Source of the DNA: Arthonia radiata
Lineage: Eukaryota; Ascomycota; Arthoniomycetes; Arthoniales; Arthoniaceae
Assembly (NCBI GenBank): GCA_002989075.1
Contig: PSQN01000007.1
Coordinates: 1,182,206-1,246,205 of the forward strand
Direction: 5' to 3'
DNA: 64,000 nt
A program made the position numbers and the translations under genes. Below are positions 11,501 through 23,128 of the stretch, one piece after another (position 1 is the stretch's first letter; the number at the start of each line of letters is the position of its first letter). A model generated the notes under the pieces. It was given only the letters and a program-made list of their open reading frames with translations, was not told where the DNA came from and did no database searches.

Positions 11501-12366
11501 AAGCCAGCGTCTCGATATTCGGGAGGTGTGGTGGGCTCGCTCTGATGCCCAGCCCCACTGCTTCCCATGCCCAGTTCCTGACTGAGGCGAGCAAGCTCAA
11601 GCTCCTCGCGGTGGCTTTCTTGATTAAGCATGTCCAAGCGCCTCTGACGCTCCATGCGCTTCTGCTTCAATTGCTCGTATTCGTACTTCTTCTTATCGGC
11701 CTAAAACAAGTCAGGCGGATATAGCTACAAATCAGACGAGGGCAACGCAAGACGAAAGTATATGAATGGAGTCTATCAAAATTTTCCGATATCACAACTC
11801 TTCTTTGGCTTTGGCGGCACCTGAACCAAGTTCGTTTGCCAATCCCGCGCTAGGCTAAGCGGTCATGGTCTACAATCTCCACTCTCAGAGTCCAGACAAA
11901 ACAAGAAATGAGACAGGCTGGCAATATTCACATACCGGAGAAAGTGAAGGCTGAAACTGTGGAGAAATGGTCAGCAAGATGAACGGGCACAGGACAGGGG
12001 ACTCCGCGTGATCGTTGGTAAGTCCTAAGTGCTCAGTGAACTCGCCGTAGATCGTGCTCGGCTTGGTTGTCACCCAATGTGTATTTTGATGGGTAGTCGA
12101 CTTACAGCAAAGATGTCGGCGGCTGGGGTGTCGAAGGCAGATCGTCGCTGTTGTGCGAGGGAGGAATATGATGTCGTGAATCGCCTATGTAGATTGCGCG
12201 AATCGTTCAAGGCTGCTGTAGGATTGATCGTTGACACGCGTGTGGCAGATCCAAAGGCGGGTTCGCGCGAGTATGAGGGGTTGAAGGAGGGAGGGTCTGA
12301 GATGCGCGAGGAGCGCGATGAGTTGTTGAAGCGGTCATCGAGACCGCTGGAGAAGAACGAGGCCAT
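8505..12366 (-). CDS. Pumilio-family RNA-binding protein, Puf3 type
   Basis: A sequence-specific mRNA-binding protein; Puf3 in yeast controls decay and translation of mRNAs for mitochondrial proteins. Four exons (12366-12106, 11956-11936, 11700-11264, 11079-8505) give about 1097 residues. Exon 2 is a 21-base microexon coding FQPSLSP. Exon 3 holds a charged coiled coil (ADKKKYEYEQLKQKRMERQRR). The long middle is disordered and rich in Ser, Gln and Gly. The C-terminal third has eight PUF repeats: GCRFLQ, GNYLVQ, GTRALQ, GNHVIQ, GCCVIQ, GNYVLQ, SSNVIE, ANYVIQ. By the known code, repeats 8 to 1 read U-G-U-A-U-(A)-U-A, a Puf3-like site. Repeat 3 has Thr where Cys or Ser is usual. The last acceptor could instead be about 50 bases downstream (aaccag), which also keeps frame. 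Confidence 0.87.
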
Positions 12367-13797
12367 ACTGTATGGTCACTAATGAGGTTTCTCGTCAGCC
12401 ATGTATGAAATGCGGCCATGGTGTGGAATTGTCGTTCGAGCATGGCTGGTGGTGGGGTGCAAATAGTCACTCCGCACCAGACGCCGCGTCCGGCAACGGT
12501 GGGAGAGGCAGACATGACTGACAGTGATAGTAATAGTATACGTGCAAATACCGCTCGCTAGGTGCACGCTTGGAAGTGTAACAAGCGCGCAATGGGCGTG
12601 GAGAGTGCTCTCCCTTGCTTCTTGCTGACCGCTCTTGTAGCTGTGGTCGGTGATGGAGCAGGAAATGAGCACCTGCGTGCGGTGAACATGGCTCAGGGCG
12701 CCATCTGATGCATTCAAGAAGTCTAGCTGAGGATGGAGACGACAGCTAGGGGTCACAAGGAATGAAGATGCACGGAGAAGAAGAATATGGTGGGTGGTCG
12801 AGGACGGATTCGTCCCATCGACAACAAGCGCACTACCATTATGGCGCAGGGGCCTCTTCAACCACCGCACCAGTTACAATCACCCCATCGCAGCCGCTTA
12901 GCTCATCCCCCAATAACGGCGCTATTGCACTCTCCCTGCTTCTGAACCCCCCACTTCCCCTCAATGTACTTTCAGCCCTCACATACAGTTCGATGTTGAC
13001 CACATTATTCTTCTCAGATACCGTCTCGCTCAAGCGCACAAGAGGAGACCCTCCACAGGCTATCAGGCGGCTGCTAGCTCCTTGACAACTCATTCCCAAC
13101 ATCCCGTTCCGAGCCGTGGGCGGAGCTATTGCGACAATGTCAATCGATACCCCCGCATTACTACTGGGTGCAAAAGCTGCCAGTGATATTAAAGCGCGTC
13201 TGCTGTGTGACGGAAGCCGCAGTGACTTTGGAAGGTACGAACTCGATCGCCGTGCTGCTGCTCCCCAAGCTATTCCAGCATTATCAGCCGTCGATCTGCC
13301 TTGTGCAAAGACAGCAAACACCAGCAACGCCTCTCTGCCGATTACTCGCCAATGTCTCAACCCGACCCACCAGCTCCGGAGAGCCAGGGCAGCGGCCCTC
13401 ACCGCCTCTCTGGCAACGATGATTGGCTTCTTTGCCGCTGACACTGCCGCGCTCAACTCGGACCTTTTCCGCTACATACCGGAAACCTGGACAGGGTTCA
13501 TACATTGGCGTTCTGACCAGACGATTTTACCTGGAAGTTCGTCTGCATTCAGGACCGACTGTTCTCTGTACGGCATTGCGACGCATAGAATTGTCTTCGA
13601 TTGGGACTTCTGTCTGTCAAAATCCGTCGATCTTAATGAATCCGCGATATTCCGCCCCACGGGGCGCCTCACCTTGAATTCGAGGCGCAGGCATCACTTT
13701 CCATAACTTGTCAAATGGTTTCGCGATGGATTTGCGACAGCACAAATTGCAAAACCCTCACTTGAGTCTGGTAGAGTGATCAGACGAGTGCCGCAGA
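12367..13797. promoter_or_regulatory. Divergent promoter region of Puf3-like gene and the 13.8-kb gene
   Basis: 1.4 kb between divergent starts. Open frames of about 200 codons lie on both strands (12839-13456 minus, 13116-13706 plus) and overlap; neither has a family motif, so I treat them as chance. It should carry long 5' UTRs and promoters. Confidence 0.4.
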
Positions 13798-15753
13798 ATG
13801 CCCCTACCACGCCAGCGTAGGCCGTCCCGACCCGACAACGTCAGGCTCAAACATGTCTCGATGTTTCCACGGCGGTTTCTGTTACTGTTCGGCCTCGCGA
13901 CCACCGTTGTCATCATAGTCATCCTCTCCCTGCCCGCGACGAAGACTACGACACTGGACCAGCTGCGCAGCTCATACCAGCAATCCGCTCAGCAAGCGAA
14001 GCAGTTCTTTAGAGACCACAACAACCTCCCTATCCTGTACAACCCTACCGCAGACGGAGAAGATGCACGCAAGCCACCAGATCAAAACAGGGCGAAGCAT
14101 AGGGGCGTGCGATGGTTTGAAGATGAAAGATGGCAGACACAGTTCTCAAGTGTGATGACACTGGATGAAGAGAGGGTCGTTCTCCCGCATTCTGAAGAGC
14201 GCACACCTATTTACACATACTACGATCCTGGGAATCGACCTGCCGAGGTTGTCGAAGCAGAGCGGCAAGTGCTATTGGATTGGCGGCGAGCATGGTGGGC
14301 GCAAGGCTTCCGGCCCGTCGTCTTGAATAGAGTAGACGCTCAAAAGAACGAAAAGCTGTGGCAGGCGCTACAACAGTCAGATGCCAAAGCAGCAGTTAGG
14401 TCAGAGCTTGAACGCTGGCTGGCCTGGGCATACGTGAACGGTGGCATTCTCTCCAGCTATCTGGCATTTCCCATGACTTCCACTTCGGACCCCTTCCTGA
14501 GCCGGCTGCGCAAAGGACAGATCCCCGACGAACCCACCAAACTCGGATCCTTGACCTCTGGTATCCTTTTTGCAAACCTACCAGAGGAGATTGACGCTAC
14601 ACTCGAGCTCGCCTTTGCAGACCGCGACGAGCTTGCACAAGCTAATGCTATTGACGACGTCCCAGGCCTCGAGACCTTCCAATCGTCCTCGCACGGCAGG
14701 CAGAGCATCGCAATCTACGACCTGCCGCTGCTTACGCTCAACTACAAAGTCGTTGCGGAGAAACTTGGCAGCTCGAGAGTCAACGGCCTGGCTGCGCTCC
14801 ACGACCTCATCAACGCACATCTCCATACCAAATGGCAAAGCCAATACTCTTCAGGCATCACTATCACCAAGCCCCGCCCCGAACACATGACCTCACTGAC
14901 ATCCTTTGCCGTGCGCATTGCTCAGCTCCTCTCATCGTGCCCCATGAACAACCCCGTGCCGGACTCATGCCCACCGAACGAACCGAACTGCAAACCCTGC
15001 TCGCCAGAGACGGCGCTTACCATTCGTCTATCCGAGAGCTACCAAGATTCATCAAACACTTTCCACATCACGCCTGTCCCCCATCCGCTCACCTTCACCG
15101 CGCTCACCAACCTTCAGGACGCCAATAGATTCAGCCCCCGCTTCGTTCGACGGCGAACAGACCGCGACAACTGGCTGCACGAATTCGCATCCTCCATCGC
15201 CATTGATGAAAAGCTCGGCGCGCCTCAACGCCTTCCTCAGGTGAAAGAGCTCGTAGCCGGCCCGAAAGAAATCGGCAGCCGCTTGTTCTTTACCACTGAG
15301 AACGAGCGCCCCCTGAACCTCGAGTGGCTTTTGGGCTTCGAGCTGCCACCTTCTCACGACCTCACCGACCCAGCGAAGCTCCAAGCGAAACTGCACAAAT
15401 TTGCTGCCGTCAATGCGAACCCGAACAACGCAAAGGATCTGAAGAACAAGCTGTCGAAGAAGGACAAGACGGAGCAGAGGCGGCTGGAGAAGCTGTTGGC
15501 GAAGCTGCTGCCGAGTGAGAGTGATTTGAGTCGCGAGAAGACACTTTTCAAGGAGACGAACGCGTATATTCATGCTAAAGGCCCGAAGGAGGGGAGGGTG
15601 AGGGACATGGTTGAAGCGTGGAATCTTGCTGATACTGAGGCGTGGAAATTCGTCAGAGCTATTAATGCGAGGCGAGATAAGGATTTGGAGGATTACTTGA
15701 AAGAGGAGAAGTTGGAGCACCGGCGTGGTAAGACGAGGGATCCCCTTGTGTAA
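13798..15753 (+). CDS. Conserved fungal type II membrane protein, glycosyltransferase-like N-lobe
   Basis: A single exon of 651 residues. A basic N-terminus (PRQRRPSRPDNVRLKHVSMFPRR) precedes one membrane segment (FLLLFGLATTVVIIVILSL, residues ~28-46), then a large luminal part. This is the topology of Golgi glycosyltransferases. The stretch TYYDPGNRPAEVVEAERQVL and WRRAWWAQGFRPVVLNRVDA, followed by RWLAWAYVNGGILSSYLAFP, resembles a family of conserved fungal proteins that I know only as hypothetical. The layout recalls the donor-binding lobe of GT32-like enzymes, but I see no clear DXD. A Cys-rich loop (SCPPNEPNCKPC) lies in the middle, and a Lys-rich helical region fills the last 150 residues. 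A second Met at residue 22 is an alternative start. The membrane topology is clear; enzymatic function is a guess. Confidence 0.75.
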   Translation: MPLPRQRRPSRPDNVRLKHVSMFPRRFLLLFGLATTVVIIVILSLPATKTTTLDQLRSSYQQSAQQAKQFFRDHNNLPILYNPTADGEDARKPPDQNRAKHRGVRWFEDERWQTQFSSVMTLDEERVVLPHSEERTPIYTYYDPGNRPAEVVEAERQVLLDWRRAWWAQGFRPVVLNRVDAQKNEKLWQALQQSDAKAAVRSELERWLAWAYVNGGILSSYLAFPMTSTSDPFLSRLRKGQIPDEPTKLGSLTSGILFANLPEEIDATLELAFADRDELAQANAIDDVPGLETFQSSSHGRQSIAIYDLPLLTLNYKVVAEKLGSSRVNGLAALHDLINAHLHTKWQSQYSSGITITKPRPEHMTSLTSFAVRIAQLLSSCPMNNPVPDSCPPNEPNCKPCSPETALTIRLSESYQDSSNTFHITPVPHPLTFTALTNLQDANRFSPRFVRRRTDRDNWLHEFASSIAIDEKLGAPQRLPQVKELVAGPKEIGSRLFFTTENERPLNLEWLLGFELPPSHDLTDPAKLQAKLHKFAAVNANPNNAKDLKNKLSKKDKTEQRRLEKLLAKLLPSESDLSREKTLFKETNAYIHAKGPKEGRVRDMVEAWNLADTEAWKFVRAINARRDKDLEDYLKEEKLEHRRGKTRDPLV

Positions 15754-17363
15754 GATTGACTGGACGCATGGATGGGTTTGTACGATTGGTTAGCTTAGCA
15801 CCGCAGCAGCATTTTCTGATAGTATAGAGACGCATGGAATAAAAGCATGCATGAACGTTTGCCGAAGCGCAGCTCATAGACACATTTTTCGCTCGTCTCC
15901 TGTCGTATCCTCGTCGAGCTGTATCACGTTGTCAGACCTACTTACTTATGCTCGGCAAGCCACTAACTACCACCTACACAGCCAGGCCGGCTCTACTCCC
16001 ATGTGTTGCATGTACATTTTATACCCTCACTTTCGTCTCTACCTTCCAATCACCAGGTCCCCCGCCCTTCTACCCTACACCACGAATACTAGCAGCCACG
16101 CACCACCCCGACCCCAGGCCACATCCATATCCCCGATCCACCGTCACTCGCACCACCACGGTCACCCCAAGAATCATCACGCCCCTCACCGCCACCGCAC
16201 TCACCCAATGCACCTGCGCGCCCCATCGCCATTCCTTCCACCCCTGCGGTCGATCGCACACTTCACTCACCACATGATCCTTTCCCGAGACTCACCTGCC
16301 GCACCTGACATGGGGTGCTAGTCCACATCGCTTAGCCGCAATATGGCATCAGCCGTAAAGACGTACGGCTCATTTCATCCGCTGCGCAGTGTGGCTCAGC
16401 CTCTTTCGTCCTGACGGTGGTACATGGGCGGACTTATCATTGCACCAGTCGTACACACCCCTCGGTCTGTGCTGTGGCTGACGAGAGGGAAAGCGTGCAG
16501 GCGGGGTTGTCCGCTGCAGAAGCATGAGGGTCGAAGATCAGAAGATGTCAAAGGCGAACGGGCGAGGACGATACTACAGGCGGAAGGAAGATGAGCAGAT
16601 GCCGCTACTGTCGTGCACCGTGGTGTTTCGCGACGAAGGTGTGGAGGGAATACCAGCGGTTCGACGGGCTCGATATGCTGAATGGGTGGCGATGGCGTGG
16701 CTGTAGTCACTTAGGAGGGGAAGCTAGTGAGGGACATGGGGGAAGACTGGCAGTCATAGCAGTGTGGATGGATCAACGCTTCATCGTTCGGTTTCGCAGA
16801 GTGTGGCAGATTATGCGGATCGTTAGCGCTCGGTGAGTGGGGATCGTGCCAGGGCTGGCTGGTGTATGCTCTGTGCTGTGCTGACATTCTCGTGTCTGTC
16901 GTAAGGGAGTAGTCTTCAGGGGTGAGACCTGTGCGGTTGTCGACCTGATGTCCTCATCAAGGTGCTGGGACTTCACGGGCGTGTGTGTGGAAACCGAAAC
17001 GACGCGATGCAAGAGGACAGGAGACGGCGATGAGACGTATTTGCTTCTTCGAGTTCTTGATTTTGAAGCTTTAGACATGTCATGAGGACATGATGCCGCT
17101 GAGGCTTGCTTCCTTGCTGGACTGGTCGAGTGGTATTACACAACCTGGAATCGGACGCCTCTGCGCCGCGCGCTCATCAACACGTCTGGTCGGACCTCAT
17201 AATTCTCACTCATCCTGAAACATACTCACTCCTATCGCGCCTGTATTTCCTGGATTCCCCATGCTCCCTTAAACCCCCTCACTCTAGTCCTATTCCCGAT
17301 TAGGGTATCAAACGAAGCAAAACCCCACTTACGCGCCCTAAACGCCATCGCTTTTGATACCGC
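15754..17363. other. Intergenic between two converging genes; no gene seen
   Basis: 1.6 kb between the stop of the type II membrane protein and the VeA stop. Pyrimidine/purine-skewed stretches at 16060-16280 (His/Pro-rich if read) give open frames on both strands. They are best explained by composition. I see no domain. Confidence 0.45.
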
Positions 17364-19338
17364 TCATCCCATCGCAGTAAACCGCCGCGGACTCACCACC
17401 GTGTAACTTCCATCCGCCCGCCGATACTCCATCTTGATGCTCTCCAGATCCTGGAGATCCTCCTCACTTTGTCCGTCGCTCCATTGCGGCACGACCTCTG
17501 GGTTCGGACGCGCGCCATTCCGCATGGCCTCCTGCGTGTGCATCGTGTTGAAGCTGGCGCCGTAGGAGCGCTTCTGCCCTAGGCCGGCGCCGGCAGACGA
17601 CAGGAATTGCGGAGGCGGCGGTCGCATCATTTGTGTTTGGCTGTGCATGGAGGGTGTGCTGTAGGAGTTCTGGTCATGTACGCTGGCGGTATTAGTGTTG
17701 TGGAGGTGATGACTATGCTGCTGATGAGGTTCCCCACTGCTGCCGGAAAGCCTGCCCGCTGTCGCGCTCAATGGCGATACGGTATCAGGCGCCGTCGTAT
17801 GGGAAACCCGGGGGACCTCCAAGGGCGGCAAGGGTTTCCCAGTAGCTAAAGGGACGTTAGATACTTGTTGCTGATGCTGTTGGTGGTGCATTTGCTGTTG
17901 CTGCTGACCAGTCGGCTGAGCTTGTTGATGTTGTTGGTAGGCGAGTTGCTGGTGTGGAAAGTATTGGACGGAGCTCTGTGGTTCGCGCTCCATGGCATTA
18001 TATGAGGGATTGTAATTGGCGGTTTGCGGACGCATTTGCTGCTGTTGCGAGTAGTCTTGCTGTTGCTGCTGGGTATACATTGACGGCATTTGCTGTTGCT
18101 GCTGTGACTGCGATTGATAAGCGAGCGACGCATTCTGCACCATAGCATCTGATGCATTCTGCTGGTAGGAGTATGCAGAAGGGTATTGCGCAACCTGCCC
18201 TATCTGCTGCGCGTGAGTGGGGGAGTATTGCGCCTGATACTGTTGCTGCTGCTGTTGCTGCACGTATGCCTGCTCGGCAGGGGTATGCGATGCATACATT
18301 TGCTGATTGTTTTGCTGTGTTGTCGGTGGATACTGGTACCACTGCGGATACGAGAACCCCACCTGCATTGACTGTTGCACGGACTGACTAGGCTGTGGCG
18401 GGGCTTGTATCGTGTGGGTACTCGTGCTGCTCGGGGCGGATTCGAACTTTTCGGGCTGCTCATGTTGATGATGATGTTGCTCTCCCGTGGGACTAGTCAA
18501 TTGCTTGGAGTCGTAGGCCGACACGCCCATATCCCCATGCGCACCTTCGACTGTAGGCGCTTCGTCCGCATCATCCCAGTCCTTCTGATCCTTTGAATCA
18601 CGGCGGCGCATGCGGACGTCACGACGGATGCGCACGCGACAACCTTGATCTGCTACAACGCGACTGAGGAGAGTGCTCTCTGTCAGGCCAGGAAACTTCT
18701 TCGCACTATAGACGTGGAAAGCTTCGGAGTTGACTTCGCAGCGGTTGTGGTAGTAAGAGCCGACAGTCTCAGTGTTGGGCGCATTCACGTCCACGTCTTG
18801 TGGTTCTTTCATGGCTTCAAATAGTGCGAATCTCAAACGATATTGCCCCTCATGCCGAACAGACAGGTCAGGGAAGATGAAGTAGCCAGCAGGCGTCGGG
18901 CGGTCGAGATAGGAAACACCTACTGCAGGCGCACCAGTGAGGACAGCATTGTTAGCCTGCGAATGCGAACCTCGAGCTTGCGCAATTGGTCGCGCGGGCT
19001 CGAGTGTCGCAAAGAGGAAGAAACTGGCATTGTATGGGAAGGTTATGTCTGTGTTCTGATCGCCTTCAAGGATTCGAAGCTCCACAATGGGAGGTGGGTC
19101 AACAGGACGGCGGTCAGACGAAGCTGCGAGACATCAGTATGATTGAGCTTGTAGCGTTCATGCAGCCTTGCCAGAAAGACGACATACACTTGGCTCCTTG
19201 GCCGCAAGCTCGAGCTCGCTCTGGCTGTTGAACAACATTGAGGCGGTAGGAGATCTTTCTGCCATCTTTGGTGATTCTGGAGGTGACGTTCAAAGACTGT
19301 TCATCAGCGGCAGCTCCAGACGCAGAGGTGCTCGCCAT
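17364..19338 (-). CDS. veA: Velvet-domain global regulator VeA
   Basis: VeA bridges VelB and LaeA in the velvet complex, moves to the nucleus in the dark, and controls development and secondary metabolism. Two exons (19338-19188, 19123-17364) give 636 residues. The donor gtatgt leaves AAG-T, which joins CT to read [19 protein letters not shown], exactly the conserved core. The velvet domain spans about residues 18-220: [67 protein letters not shown] and [22 protein letters not shown] basic patch ([13 protein letters not shown]) closes it. The region coded by 17850-18480 is very rich in Gln with several pure Gln runs. The C-terminus ([13 protein letters not shown]...) is typical of VeA. The upstream non-coding region is long (about 2 kb), as is common for this regulator. 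Confidence 0.93.
17850..18480 (-). repeat. Imperfect CAG/CAA triplet tract coding poly-Gln in VeA
   Basis: Interrupted runs of CAG/CAA codons (seen as ctg/ttg on the plus strand) encode several blocks of 3-6 Gln with His, Tyr and Ser between. The tract lies downstream of the velvet domain in the disordered part of VeA. Such tracts often differ in length between strains. Confidence 0.7.
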
Positions 19339-21433
19339 GATTGAGCGGTGAGTGTGGAGGTGGATGAGAAGGCCTCAGTCAAGGTCGCATAGTCCGGCAG
19401 CTTGCATTCACCCCTCCAAATGAGCTGCAACTGTTGCTGGCAGCGTTCCCGCGCGAGGGTTTGAAGTATGGGAGCCCTAAAGAGACCGAGGCCGATACGA
19501 ATAACCAGGCAGGAATCGGTCAGGCGTCGAGGCTGTTGTTATGAGCAGCGAATAAAGGTAGCCGACCAAGCCCACAACAGCACTGTGGAAACGACAGCGA
19601 AAGCTTCCGGCAAAGACACGCGTGTATCGTTCACGACAGATGACCCAAAGAGCTGGGACGAAGGACGCGCGAACGAGAGGAAGAAGGGAGCGCAAGGAGA
19701 GCAGCGGCGGGCCGTAGAGGAGTCAGGATGAGATGACCAGTCGCGGAAGCGTGTGGGAGGAAAGTGTGGAAGGACAAGAGACCAGGATGGAGGGCAGGAC
19801 AGGGATGGAAGCAAATCATGGGGAGCGTGCGTAGGAGGTGGAGCGGTAGGAGGTTTGTGGACTGGTGCGTCCGGCGCAGAATCGGACGAGAGAGAGCCAG
19901 AACTTAGAAGTCGCAGAGAGGATCGTCTGGAGCAAAGCGCGGACCGTGTGGATCCGCCATCGTGACTAGCGTGCGTGCGACTCGCCGACCGACCTGAAAC
20001 AGGATAGTGCGGGGCAGAGACCAATCAACCGCTCAGACGATTTATCGGAGAGTTGCCTGATGGGGAGCAAAGGTCGATACAAGCCTGCTCCCAGCTGCCG
20101 GACACATTGCCTAGCGCTGGGTCACCGGCGCACTGAACCAGATGACAAGCTCCTGGGCGAGAATCAGCATCTTCCCACTCCGCCGTTTTCCAGCTCCTGG
20201 GTCTGCGTTTGTACGGCAACGCGCACCCTCACGCGGCTTACCTGCTCTGAATGTGCCAGTTCCATATCGAGCGGGTGCGCGACGCAAAGAACCCCAATTT
20301 GTGCCTACTATTGCTGGCCCGGTTGTGCTATGATCCGAGGCGCGGGACAGGATGCACACGAAGCAAGCCTGATGCTCTAGCATACAAATGGATACGGACG
20401 AATACTTTGATAGCATGGTTCACTGAGCGAGAACCGGATGTACACACAGCCGCGTTGGAGGCGTCTGGCAGCTCCCTCGATTCGCCTGTCGCTGACTTGG
20501 TTTCTGGGTGCGCTCTTCAAGCTTGATGATCAAGATTGCGGAGAGGATGATCCACGCTGCCGAAGAACAGCCTGTTAAGACGTGGCGTGCGCGTTGCCTC
20601 TTCGAGCTGGATGTTGGACCGACCCAACATCTTCTCCTTCGTTCTGGAACAACGTCGCCAACGGCCATCTCTGGCGTCGCAAAATCCTCCGAAGAGGTGC
20701 GACGCTTGACGTGACCTGCTGTCTGGATCTGGCATGTAATCATAATAATGTTGTTAAAGATCTCCTGCATCCATGGGCTCGGGTGTCGGGACTTGTCAGC
20801 GGCCACAGAAGCTGGAGCGACTCGTCTCATGTTATTGGTTCGACTCAGCGTATGCGCCCCGGCCCGTGCCCCCCCCCCCTCCCGGGCCGTTCAGACCGTT
20901 TGTCGAACACTCGACTGAACAGGTGGAAACAGTGAATAATGTATTTCGCCTATTCCGTGCCCGTTGAACGTGCGCAGAAGCCCAGAGGGCCTGCGTGGGA
21001 CTGTCGTCATCATCGGCTTTAGCACGACCAGTAGTGGTGTCTCACAAGATGTCCAAATCGTCACCAATTCTAGCCTGTGAACCATGCAGCGGCAATCAAT
21101 TTGCTAGCAGCTGCCATGCCCGGTGACCTTCCGACCTGCAAACCGCAGCATCAAGTCGCGCATCTTTTTCGGCGGCTGGAGCTGCTCCGTCTTGCAAACA
21201 GCGTGTCCATGTCCTGTGTTCAACGTCGCACAGCACCCACTGCCACATCCGGCTGCCCGCATGACCTTGGCTCATGCCCGACCGATTGGAAATTCTCCGA
21301 GCGAGAAAGAGGAGCCCCTTGCGTAAGCTGCAACCTGTGCGTTTCGGAATAATTGCAGTACCAGGGATAGGAATGCCCCAGTCACGGTAGCGCCGTAGCC
21401 GCCGGTAATTGCTTTGCTGGGTTTTGCGACCAC
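19339..21433. other. 2.1-kb stretch without a supported gene; veA upstream region
   Basis: It should include the veA promoter and a long 5' leader. A run of C (about 20869-20880) is present. Overlapping open frames near 20420-20935 on both strands have no recognisable domain. Confidence 0.45.
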
Positions 21434-21847
21434 TCATACGAACTCTGGCCTGTTGCCGAAGTAGAGCTTCCACCTGATGATTTCGACTATCTCTAGCTCC
21501 TCGTCACTGGTGTTTGTATTGGCGCGCTTCTTCATGACGCCCACGGGCTTGTCGAGTCGCTTGACCTCCCCAGTGAGGCGCTGGCGGTCGCCCACGTAGA
21601 AGTAGACTTGCTTCATCCACGGGCCTTCTTCTGTACCGTTCTGCTCGCTCGATAGTAATAATGGGAATTCGATACGGCCAATGCGCTGAGGCTCGTTTTC
21701 TGCTTCGAGCTGGTCCGGGATATGCAAAGAGCCTTGAATCTCGACAAGCGCCAGTCCAAGAGGTGTCTGTAGCAAAGAAGGTAACGGGTTCTGGGCGGTG
21801 CGGTCAAGGGGTGGCGATGCCGGCGGATGAAGAGGTATGGAGGGCAT
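21434..21847 (-). CDS. ctf8: Chromosome transmission fidelity protein 8 (Ctf8)
   Basis: Ctf8 joins Dcc1 and Ctf18 in the alternative clamp loader Ctf18-RFC, which handles PCNA at forks and supports sister-chromatid cohesion. It is a single exon of 137 residues with ATG at 21847. The opening PSIPLHPPASPPL, the block NPLPSLLQTPLGLALVEIQG, IGRIEFPLL, PWMKQVYFYVGDRQRLTGEV and the end ELEIVEIIRWKLYFGNRPE follow the fungal Ctf8 pattern from end to end. The length is normal. The stop directly follows the conserved end, so the gene looks complete. I see no intron. Confidence 0.88.
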   Translation of the reverse strand: MPSIPLHPPASPPLDRTAQNPLPSLLQTPLGLALVEIQGSLHIPDQLEAENEPQRIGRIEFPLLLSSEQNGTEEGPWMKQVYFYVGDRQRLTGEVKRLDKPVGVMKKRANTNTSDEELEIVEIIRWKLYFGNRPEFV

Positions 21848-22214
21848 TTCAATCTTATTAGCCAGTAATTTGCGGCATTGGATGGTTAAGCAAAATTGAT
21901 GGGATTGAGGATAATTCGAGATGGATTTCCACGCTGAGAGGAAATAGGTAGCCTTTCAAAGTCTTGGCAGTCAGATTTTGGAGGCTTGGAGCTTAAGTAC
22001 TCTCACTGTTGCGCTTTCAAAATATGATTGAAGATGATCGATCGCTTTCTTTAATTCGTCGACGTTCTAACAGACTCGGCATGTCTACAGTACAATACGA
22101 TCAGGAACCCGCGTGAGTATGTGTATGACCCAAACCCTGCTCTCAAGTTATCCAAGCCATTTTTGCGATATGGCGGAGAACGCGCCCTTCGGCCTCCAAG
22201 CAGTTTGATGTTCC
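21848..22214. other. Short intergenic region
   Basis: 367 bp between the Ctf8 start and the end of the minus-strand orphan frame. AT-richer than its flanks; nothing coding is seen. Confidence 0.5.
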
Positions 22215-22706
22215 TCAGCTCTTGCCCTTCATCGCGGGCTTGCTCCTGGTGGTGGGCCTTGTGCGTTCAAGCATCGCTTGGATCTCCTCCACCTCGGGAC
22301 ACATCTCTTTGATCTTCTCCTTCCTCGAATGCTGAGTATCTAGTTCATCAAGCTCCCTGAGGCAACAGTCCAAAGCGCGGCCGAATTTATCGCCCGGATG
22401 CCCGGCGCGAAAGAGCTCTTCCTCTAGCTTCACTAGTATGTGCATCTTCGTCGAAAAGCAGTCCGTGAGGGAGACCAGCGAGCCGAAAGACTTCTTGCTC
22501 AATATATGAGAGTGGGTAAATGTCTCGACGATACGCGCTGGCGGTCTGGATGCTGGAGCGCACGATAGGTATAGCTCTGATGCCACCCTTGGCAAAGGCG
22601 AGGGATAAACGTAGTTCGCACTGGAACGTGGGTTTATGTCAGCGGCATCTACAGAGCTTATGTGTAACGGGTCGCCATTCCACAACGTGTATAAAGCAGA
22701 CAGCAT
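22215..22706 (-). CDS. Hypothetical protein, possible short orphan gene
   Basis: An open frame of 163 codons from ATG 22706. The C-terminal half looks like real protein: a helical, charged region (KLEEELFRAGHPGDKFGRAL, CLRELDELDTQHSRKEKIKE, CPEVEEIQAMLERTR) that could form a short coiled coil, then a basic tail ending KPAMKGKS. The first 50 residues are less convincing and could be replaced by an upstream exon; the sequence near 22621 (cacgttccag) would serve as an acceptor. No family is recognised. No other gene competes for the strand here. Confidence 0.4.
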   Translation of the reverse strand: MLSALYTLWNGDPLHISSVDAADINPRSSANYVYPSPLPRVASELYLSCAPASRPPARIVETFTHSHILSKKSFGSLVSLTDCFSTKMHILVKLEEELFRAGHPGDKFGRALDCCLRELDELDTQHSRKEKIKEMCPEVEEIQAMLERTRPTTRSKPAMKGKS

Positions 22707-23128
22707 GTCACTGGAACGTGTCGATTGGTAGCAGTCCGACGGCTTCGACCCGAGCCGCCCGAGCAAAGCGTTTCATCTCTCATGCAAGCTGGAGATTTTT
22801 GGTGCTTTCTGCGACTGCGATGCGTGCATTGCGCTTTGTGCGTTAGCCGGAAAGCAAAGCTGGCTTCATCGGTACCGCTGTCAGGCTCTCAGCCCCATTG
22901 CGACTTGGATGTCCACGTAGTTTCACCGTTGTGTCGGGACCAAGAGCTCGAGGGAACCGCATAAAGCCCTTGACATGACTACTGCATTAGCAAGTCCTCG
23001 CAAAGAGCAATGATAGAGAGCTAAACAGTCAATCTTTTACTTGGAATAGTTCAGAGTCTGCATCAAAAACTCATCAGTACCTAAAATCCTGCCAGACTCT
23101 TCCTCCTTGTAAACAAACTCCTGCCAAG
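22707..23128. other. Intergenic; no gene seen
   Basis: About 420 bp between divergent small genes; it should hold both promoters. Confidence 0.45.

Noticed and set aside
12839-13706. Two open frames of about 200 codons on opposite strands
   Set aside because: They overlap head on, show no motif, and lie in the divergent promoter region of two real genes.
16070-16311. Possible two-exon small membrane protein on the minus strand
   Set aside because: The exon starting with ATG 16311 and its gtgagt donor leave the wrong phase for the hydrophobic frame that follows.
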